19,812 nt of DNA, taken from positions 1 through 19,812 of the forward strand of contig CAMFLJ010000026.1 of NCBI GenBank assembly GCA_945957335.1. Reading direction: 5' to 3'. A program made the translations under genes and the position numbers. The notes under the pieces were generated by a model that made no database searches, was not told the origin of the DNA, and was given only the letters and a program-made list of their open reading frames with translations. Each line of letters opens with the position of its first letter. The stretch's first letter is position 1. This stretch comes from an uncultured Actinomycetes bacterium (lineage in GTDB: Bacteria; Actinomycetota; Acidimicrobiia; Acidimicrobiales; Acidimicrobilacustridaceae). Of this stretch, positions 14,857-19,812 are shown piece by piece.

Positions 14857-15204
14857 TCAGCGCTTGCGGCCGAAGCGCTTCTTCAGCCGGGCGAAGGCCC
14901 CCTGCGACTTGGCCTGCTCGGCCGCGATGTCGGCCAGTATCTCAGGCCCCGCCGCGTTCACGATGTCCTCGGCCGCGTCGAGCAGCTCGGCGATGCCCTC
15001 GCCGTCGGGCTCGGGCGGGGTGGGAGGCGTGACCAGCGTTCCGTGCTGCCAGTCGACGTCGGCCAGGCGCCGCTCGTACTTCGGGCAGTCGTCCGGGCAG
15101 CGCCACGGCGCCTCGGGAGCGAGGTCGAGGTTGCACTTCCGCACCGTCTCGCCGTTGGCGTAGGTCCGGCTCTCGAACTGCTTGCACTCCTCGCGCATGG
15201 GCAT
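14857..15204 (-). CDS. Four-cysteine small protein, unknown function
   Basis: This 115-residue protein is not recognised. Its first 45 residues contain four cysteines, Cys7 (EECKQFESR), Cys24 (VRKCNLDLAP), Cys36 and Cys40 (WRCPDDCPKYERRL), the last pair spaced C-x3-C. This spacing could bind zinc or an Fe-S cluster. The middle is Pro/Glu-rich, and the C-terminal half is helical and Ala-rich, ending in a very basic 'FARLKKRFGRKR', which could contact nucleic acid or membrane. ATG 15204 and ATG 15198 are both possible; the former gives the longer frame. It lies between the HxlR regulator and the SDR on the same strand, 55 and 23 bases away, and a hairpin separates it from HxlR. Confidence 0.78.
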   Translation of the reverse strand: MPMREECKQFESRTYANGETVRKCNLDLAPEAPWRCPDDCPKYERRLADVDWQHGTLVTPPTPPEPDGEGIAELLDAAEDIVNAAGPEILADIAAEQAKSQGAFARLKKRFGRKR

Positions 15205-15240
15205 CCCGCATTCTGTCCCAGCGGGAGGGCCCCTCGGCAC

Positions 15241-15257
15241 GCGGGCGCCACGCCCGC
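15241..15257 (-). terminator. Hairpin after the HxlR-family gene
   Basis: GCGGGCG (15241-15247) pairs perfectly with CGCCCGC (15251-15257) around CCA, starting two bases beyond the HxlR stop. There is no T-run. It may attenuate or end the regulator transcript before the four-cysteine protein gene. Confidence 0.4.
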
Positions 15258-15259
15258 CG

Positions 15260-15937
15260 TCAGCGGGCCGGGGCCACCGGAGCCAGGATCGGGTGCTGCC
15301 CGAACCAGGTCGGCAGGCGGCGCACCACGGGCCGGGCGCCGTGCACCTCGATCCGCTCGTCACGCACCTCGGCGACGAAGGTGGTGTCGCCCATCCAGAC
15401 CCGGGTGAGGTCACGGACGTGGCCCCGGACCACGGCATCGACCTCGCGGTTCGGGTCGACGTCGCAGAGGTCGACGGCACCTCCGTCGACCACCATCCAG
15501 TAGGGCTTGCGCCGGGGGCCCGGAAGCTCCAGCTCGAGCATCACCACGCACGGGTCGCGCTCGAGTCCGGCCGGGTCGAGGAAGCGCCGCACGTCCCACA
15601 GCAGCTCGTCGGGGTCGAGGTCGCCGTCCGGGTACGAGCTGCGCACCCAGCGCTGGCCCCACTCACCCATCGCCGAGACGATCGGGTACAGCTCGCGACC
15701 GGCCTCGGTCAGGTGGTGGCGGGGCTGGCCGTCGACCTCCACCCGGTCGACCACACCGGCGGCCTCCAGCTGCCGCAGCCGCTTCGAGAGCGTGGCCGGC
15801 GGGCACGACGGCAGGCCTCGGCGGAGCTCGCCGAAGCGGGTGCTGCCGGCGAGGAGCTCCCGCACGACGAGCAACGACCACCGCTCGCAGACGACCTCGG
15901 CCGCCTTCGACACCGGGCAGAACGAGCCGTACTCCAT
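15260..15937 (-). CDS. HxlR-family regulator with C-terminal SCP2-like domain
   Basis: This is a 225-residue regulator. Residues 1-100 form the HxlR winged helix: 'CPVSKAAEVVCERWSLLVVRELLAGSTRFGELRRGLP' and 'LSKRLRQLEAAGVVDRVEV', then 'YHLTEAG'-like 'HHLTEAGREL'. Residues about 105-225 are an extra domain resembling the SCP2/sterol-carrier-type modules fused to HxlR proteins in actinobacteria, possibly for lipophilic ligands. Cys7 sits where HxlR-type thiol sensors such as YodB have their redox-active cysteine; Cys17 and Cys45 are also present. ATG 15937 is the natural start, and TACCGT lies six bases upstream, suggesting a leaderless message. It is divergent from the DsrE-family gene, with a perfect inverted repeat between them. 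It probably regulates itself and that gene. Confidence 0.9.
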   Translation of the reverse strand: MEYGSFCPVSKAAEVVCERWSLLVVRELLAGSTRFGELRRGLPSCPPATLSKRLRQLEAAGVVDRVEVDGQPRHHLTEAGRELYPIVSAMGEWGQRWVRSSYPDGDLDPDELLWDVRRFLDPAGLERDPCVVMLELELPGPRRKPYWMVVDGGAVDLCDVDPNREVDAVVRGHVRDLTRVWMGDTTFVAEVRDERIEVHGARPVVRRLPTWFGQHPILAPVAPAR

Positions 15938-15957
15938 GCCGTGACGGTACTGGGGTG

Positions 15958-15972
15958 GTTCAGGTTCTGAAC
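15958..15972. promoter_or_regulatory. Perfect inverted repeat, probable HxlR operator
   Basis: GTTCAG (15958-15963) is inverted as CTGAAC (15967-15972) across GTT. It lies 21 bases upstream of the HxlR start and 62 upstream of the DsrE-family start, where the HxlR -35 element should be. Binding by the adjacent regulator is inferred. Confidence 0.6.
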
Positions 15973-16034
15973 TGGAGGCGAGGCGGGTGACCCCTGACGA
16001 TGGAACGGAACCACGACGCTCAGGGGAGACCGCC

Positions 16035-16400
16035 ATGACCAGCAAGGCCGCCATCAGCCTCACCACCGGACTCGAGGACGCCGAGAAGGTCACGGTGGCC
16101 TTCCTCGTCGCCGTCGGCGCCGCGGAGTCGGGCCGGCCCACCACGATGTTCCTCACCAAGGAGGCGGTGCGCCTGGTCACCGGCGAGGTCGGCCGCGACG
16201 CCGTGGCGTGCGAGGGCTGCCCGCCGCTGGGGTCGCTCCTCGACCGCTACGCGGCGGCCGGCGGGACCTACCTGGTGTGCCCGATCTGCTTCGACAGCAA
16301 GAAGCTCGACCAGGCGTCGCTGCTCGCCAACGCCACACTCGGCGGGACGGTGCAGCTCTGGGAGTGGATCGGCGAGGGCGCCACCACGTTCAGCTACTGA
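16035..16400 (+). CDS. DsrE-family protein with two CxxC motifs
   Basis: This 121-residue protein is a single DsrE/DsrF/TusD-like domain: 'AAISLTTGLEDAEKVTVAFLVAVGAAESGRPTTMFLTKEAVRL' with the GxED-type loop, and the ending 'VQLWEWIGEGATTFSY'. DsrE proteins often handle sulfane sulfur or act in thiol relay. Here four cysteines form two pairs, Cys59-x2-Cys62 (ACEGCPPL) and Cys82-x2-Cys85 (VCPICFDSK), which suits sulfur transfer or redox switching. ATG 16035 has AGGGGAGA at 16022-16029. It is divergent from an HxlR regulator and convergent with sufB. A sulfur-trafficking link to Fe-S assembly is conceivable but rests on proximity only. Confidence 0.9.
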   Translation: MTSKAAISLTTGLEDAEKVTVAFLVAVGAAESGRPTTMFLTKEAVRLVTGEVGRDAVACEGCPPLGSLLDRYAAAGGTYLVCPICFDSKKLDQASLLANATLGGTVQLWEWIGEGATTFSY

Positions 16401-16412
16401 GGGCGGGTCGGC

Positions 16413-17816
<1,404 letters not shown>

Positions 17817-17831
17817 GGGTGCGGCTCCAGC

Positions 17832-17851
17832 GTGTGAGGGGGTGTGAGGGG
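17832..17851 (-). repeat. Tandem 10-bp repeat in the sufB leader
   Basis: GTGTGAGGGG occurs twice back to back on the plus strand (17832-17841 and 17842-17851). It lies between the ribosome-binding site of sufB (17825-17828) and the leader hairpin, so it would be in the 5' untranslated RNA as CCCCUCACAC twice. Confidence 0.6.
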
Positions 17852-17859
17852 ACGGAGGG

Positions 17860-17877
17860 CCCGCCGCGGACGGCGGG
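17860..17877 (-). other. Leader hairpin upstream of sufB
   Basis: CCCGCCG (17860-17866) pairs perfectly with CGGCGGG (17871-17877) around CGGA. It lies just downstream of the suf box in the direction of sufB transcription and within the predicted leader of about 70 bases. A role in mRNA stability or translation is possible. Confidence 0.45.
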
Positions 17878-17899
17878 AATTTCTCCTATGGCGATAGTA
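17878..17899. promoter_or_regulatory. suf box at the sufB promoter, overlapping a -10 element
   Basis: CTATGGCGATAG (17886-17897) is an inverted repeat with 4-base arms around GGCG. On the minus strand it reads CTATCGCCATAG followed by GAGAAAT, matching the box before sufD. TACTAT (17899-17894, minus strand) is a plausible -10 element and overlaps the left half of the box. No convincing -35 is seen at 17-base spacing. Confidence 0.65.
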
Positions 17900-17917
17900 A
17901 CAAACCCCCTCGCCGAT

Positions 17918-17931
17918 CCCACACCCGTGGG
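17918..17931 (-). terminator. Short hairpin after the LLM-class oxidoreductase gene
   Basis: CCCAC (17918-17922) pairs with GTGGG (17927-17931) around ACCC, eleven bases beyond the stop of the LLM gene and upstream of the sufB promoter. The stem is short, and only a weak T-rich stretch (TTTGTT) follows at a distance. Confidence 0.3.
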
Positions 17932-17942
17932 GCCGGTCCGGA

Positions 17943-18914
17943 TCAGGCCAGCAGCTTGGAGGCCGTCTGGCCGAGAAGCTCGACCCGCTCGGGGATGTGG
18001 CCGTTCGCGGGGCAGGCGATGGTCCAGCCGTCGACGCCGGTGGCGAGCACCTCGGCCAGCTTCTCGCCCACCTCGTCGGGGCCCCCGATGAAGATCAGGC
18101 TGGCGGCGACCTCACGGGTGGCCGGGTCGGAGAGGTCCATGCCCAGCCGGGCGGCGAGCACCTCGGCCTCGGCCCAGGCCTGGTCGTGGGTCGGGGCGAT
18201 GCAGCACATCGCCTGCTTGCTCACCGTGATCTCGCTGCGGTCGCGGCCGACCCGCTCGCAGTGGGCGGCGAGGGCGTCGAGCTTGCGGGGCACCTCGTCG
18301 AGGCCGCAGGTGAGGTTGGACTCGTCGGCGTACTGGGCCACGAGGCGCAGGGTCTTCTTCTCGCCGGAGCCCCCGATGAGCACCGGGATGCGGCCCACGG
18401 GCGGCGGCTCGTTGATGGCGTCGGCCACCTTGTAGTGCTTCCCGTCGAGCGACGGCCGCTCCCCCGCCAGCATCCCGAGGATGATCTGCAGCGCCTCCTC
18501 GAGCTTCTCGAAGCGGTCGGTGAAGGTGCCGAACTCGAAGCCCAGGGCGTCGTGCTCGAGCTCGAACCAGCCGGCGCCGATGCCGAGCTGGCCTCGGCCG
18601 TTCGACACCACGTCGAGGGTGGTGACCTCCTTGGCCAGCAGCGTCGGCGCCCGGTAGGTGTTGCCGGTGACCAGGGCGCTGAGGCGCACGTTGGTGGTCT
18701 CACGGGCCAGCGCGGCGAGCAGCGTGTAGCACTCGAGCATGTACTGGTCGGGCGGCCCGATCATGGGCAGCTGGTAGAAGTGGTCCATCACCAGGACGGT
18801 GTCGAAGCCGCTCGAGTCGGCGGCCCGGGCCTGGGCGGCGACGACGTCGAACAGCTCGGCGGGGCCGACCCCGGGATAGGTGAAGTTCGGGATCTGGTAG
18901 CCGAGCCTGGTCAT
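17943..18914 (-). CDS. LLM-class F420-dependent oxidoreductase
   Basis: This 323-residue protein of the luciferase-like monooxygenase superfamily adopts a TIM-barrel fold and, in actinobacteria, typically uses coenzyme F420. Conserved features are the N-terminal 'LGYQIPNFTYPGVGPAELFDVVAAQARAADSSGFDTVLVMDHF', the middle 'TNVRLSALVTGNTYRAPTLLAKEVTTLDVVSNGRGQLGIGAGW', and the C-terminal 'GGPDEVGEKLAEVLATGVDGWTI'. The 'LGIGAGWFELEHDALGFEFG' motif is the usual cofactor-side signature. The substrate is unknown. ATG 18914 follows a GGGGGG run at four-base spacing. It is the gene upstream of sufB on the same strand, but the sufB promoter region of about 126 bases separates them. A second LLM gene lies upstream. 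Confidence 0.93.
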   Translation of the reverse strand: MTRLGYQIPNFTYPGVGPAELFDVVAAQARAADSSGFDTVLVMDHFYQLPMIGPPDQYMLECYTLLAALARETTNVRLSALVTGNTYRAPTLLAKEVTTLDVVSNGRGQLGIGAGWFELEHDALGFEFGTFTDRFEKLEEALQIILGMLAGERPSLDGKHYKVADAINEPPPVGRIPVLIGGSGEKKTLRLVAQYADESNLTCGLDEVPRKLDALAAHCERVGRDRSEITVSKQAMCCIAPTHDQAWAEAEVLAARLGMDLSDPATREVAASLIFIGGPDEVGEKLAEVLATGVDGWTIACPANGHIPERVELLGQTASKLLA

Positions 18915-19035
18915 GGTGCCCCCCGGGCGGTCGTGCGGTGTGAGGTGGTGCGCGCCGTCGTCGGGCGTGCGGACCCCCGCACGCTACGCAGCGCGTCGCC
19001 GAACCGCACCGCCCGGCTGCGGTCGCGCCGACCGC

Positions 19036-19057
19036 CCCGGCCGCTCCACCGGCCGGG
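19036..19057 (-). terminator. Perfect 7-bp hairpin after the second LLM gene
   Basis: CCCGGCC (19036-19042) pairs with GGCCGGG (19051-19057) around the loop GCTCCACC, one base past the stop of the partial LLM gene. There is no T-run. The rest of the 144-base gap to the next gene shows nothing else I can support. Confidence 0.42.
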
Positions 19058-19058
19058 C

Positions 19059-19812
19059 TCAGCCCAGGAGGGCGGGGGCCAGGCGGCGCCAGTCGTCGAT
19101 CGGGGCCTCAGTGGGCACGTCGCGCGGCAGCACCTGGATGCACACGTGGTCGGCCCCGGCGGCGTGGTGGGCGGCCACCCGCTCGGCGATGGCGGCCTCG
19201 TCGCCCCAGGCCACGATGGCGTCGACGAGGCGGTCGCTGCCGCCGTCGGCGATGTCGTCGTCGGTGAAGCCGAACCGCTTCAGGTTGTTCGTGTAGTTCG
19301 GCAGCGTCAGGTACATCGCCATGTGGGCCCGGGCCACCTCGAACGCCTTGGTGCGGTCGGTCTCGAGGACGACGGCCTGCTCGGGGTAGAGCTTGGCGTC
19401 GGGGCCCATGGTCTCGCGGGCGAAGGCGGTGTGCTCCACCGGGATGAAGTAGGGGTGGGCGCCGTCGGTGCGCTCGGCGGCGAGGCGCAGCATCTTCGGC
19501 CCGAGGGCGGCGAGGGCCCGGTGGGTGGGGGTGGTCGGGGGCGAGGCGGTGAAGAGGCCGTTGTCCATGCCGTCGAGGTACTCGACCATCTTCGAGTACG
19601 GCTTGGAGTAGTCGTGGCCGCGGATGCCCTCGACCATCACCTGGTGGCTGACGCCGAGGCCGAGCAGGAAGCGCTCGGGGAACGCCTCGGTGACGGTGTT
19701 GAGCGCCGAGTTCGCGTTGAGCGGGTCGCGGCTGTAGATGCCGGCGATGCCGGTGGCCACGACGATGCGCTCGGTGCCCGACAGCAGGAGGGTCGACGAC
19801 ACGAACGACTCG
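19059..19812 (-). CDS. LLM-class F420-dependent oxidoreductase, C-terminal part (N-terminus outside window)
   Basis: The frame is open to the right edge and ends at 19059, giving at least 251 residues. It is a second luciferase-like monooxygenase: 'IVVATGIAGIYSRDPLNANSALNTVTEAFPERFLLGLGVSHQVMVEGIRG' is the barrel segment with the cofactor-side glycine-rich loop, and 'MLRLAAERTDGAHPYFIPVEHTAFARE' and 'GDEAAIAERVAAHHAAGADHVCIQVLP' are the later strands. It is clearly different from the neighbouring LLM protein, so it is not a recent duplicate, and resembles a distinct F420-dependent subgroup. The N-terminal ~40-50 residues lie outside the window. It is on the same strand as the next LLM gene but 144 bases apart with a hairpin between, so separate transcripts are likely. 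Confidence 0.9.
   Translation of the reverse strand, partial: ESFVSSTLLLSGTERIVVATGIAGIYSRDPLNANSALNTVTEAFPERFLLGLGVSHQVMVEGIRGHDYSKPYSKMVEYLDGMDNGLFTASPPTTPTHRALAALGPKMLRLAAERTDGAHPYFIPVEHTAFARETMGPDAKLYPEQAVVLETDRTKAFEVARAHMAMYLTLPNYTNNLKRFGFTDDDIADGGSDRLVDAIVAWGDEAAIAERVAAHHAAGADHVCIQVLPRDVPTEAPIDDWRRLAPALLG

Noticed and set aside
15260..15937. HxlR protein as the regulator of the suf boxes
   Set aside because: Its own promoter carries a different palindrome (GTTCAG-N3-CTGAAC), unlike CTAYCGCCRTAG, and it is not of the SufR type. There is no direct support.

Overview
The window is very G+C-rich DNA with strong third-position GC bias. It looks like chromosomal sequence from a high-GC actinobacterium. 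Supporting evidence is two F420-type luciferase-like monooxygenases, a DUF222/HNH nuclease, a suf set with a Rieske ferredoxin between sufD and sufC, and several genes that appear to be leaderless. The mixture is reminiscent of Acidimicrobiia, but this is an inference from gene content because there is no rRNA or tRNA here. Coding density is high. The longest gap is about 207 bases (5015-5221), so no stretch over 300 bases lacks a gene.

Layout: (1) 1-426, the end of a YbjQ-family gene overlapping a small one-helix membrane protein. (2) 443-3456, an epoxide hydrolase and a zinc-free MDR oxidoreductase, divergent from a TetR-family regulator with a cluster of TTAC/GTAA half-sites between them. 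(3) 3479-6757, a DUF222/HNH nuclease divergent from a beta-propeller PQQ-type lipoprotein. (4) 6780-9417, an orphan chemoreceptor followed by pterin carbinolamine dehydratase and an acidic polytopic membrane protein. (5) 9555-11954, sufD, a Rieske ferredoxin and sufC in a tight operon. (6) 12051-13951, a SnoaL-like protein, an XRE-cupin regulator and a divergent methyltransferase with a His-rich N-terminus. (7) 14021-16400, an SDR, a four-cysteine small protein, an HxlR regulator and a divergent DsrE-family protein. (8) 16413-17816, sufB alone. (9) 17943-19812, two LLM-class oxidoreductases, the second cut by the window edge.

The most coherent theme is a split Fe-S cluster assembly system. 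sufB is separated from sufD-Rieske-sufC by seven unrelated genes, yet both promoter regions carry the same palindromic box, CTAY-CGCC-RTAG. The two copies differ at two positions, and the changes are compensatory, so the palindrome is kept. sufS and sufU are absent from the window. Other recurring structure includes GC-rich hairpins at most gene ends, often with the stop codon in the loop or stem and without a T-run, and several genes with a TANNNT element 6-7 bases before the ATG, which suggests leaderless transcripts. I see no insertion sequence, CRISPR array, prophage or tRNA. The window reads as ordinary chromosome with unusual regulatory detail rather than a mobile island.
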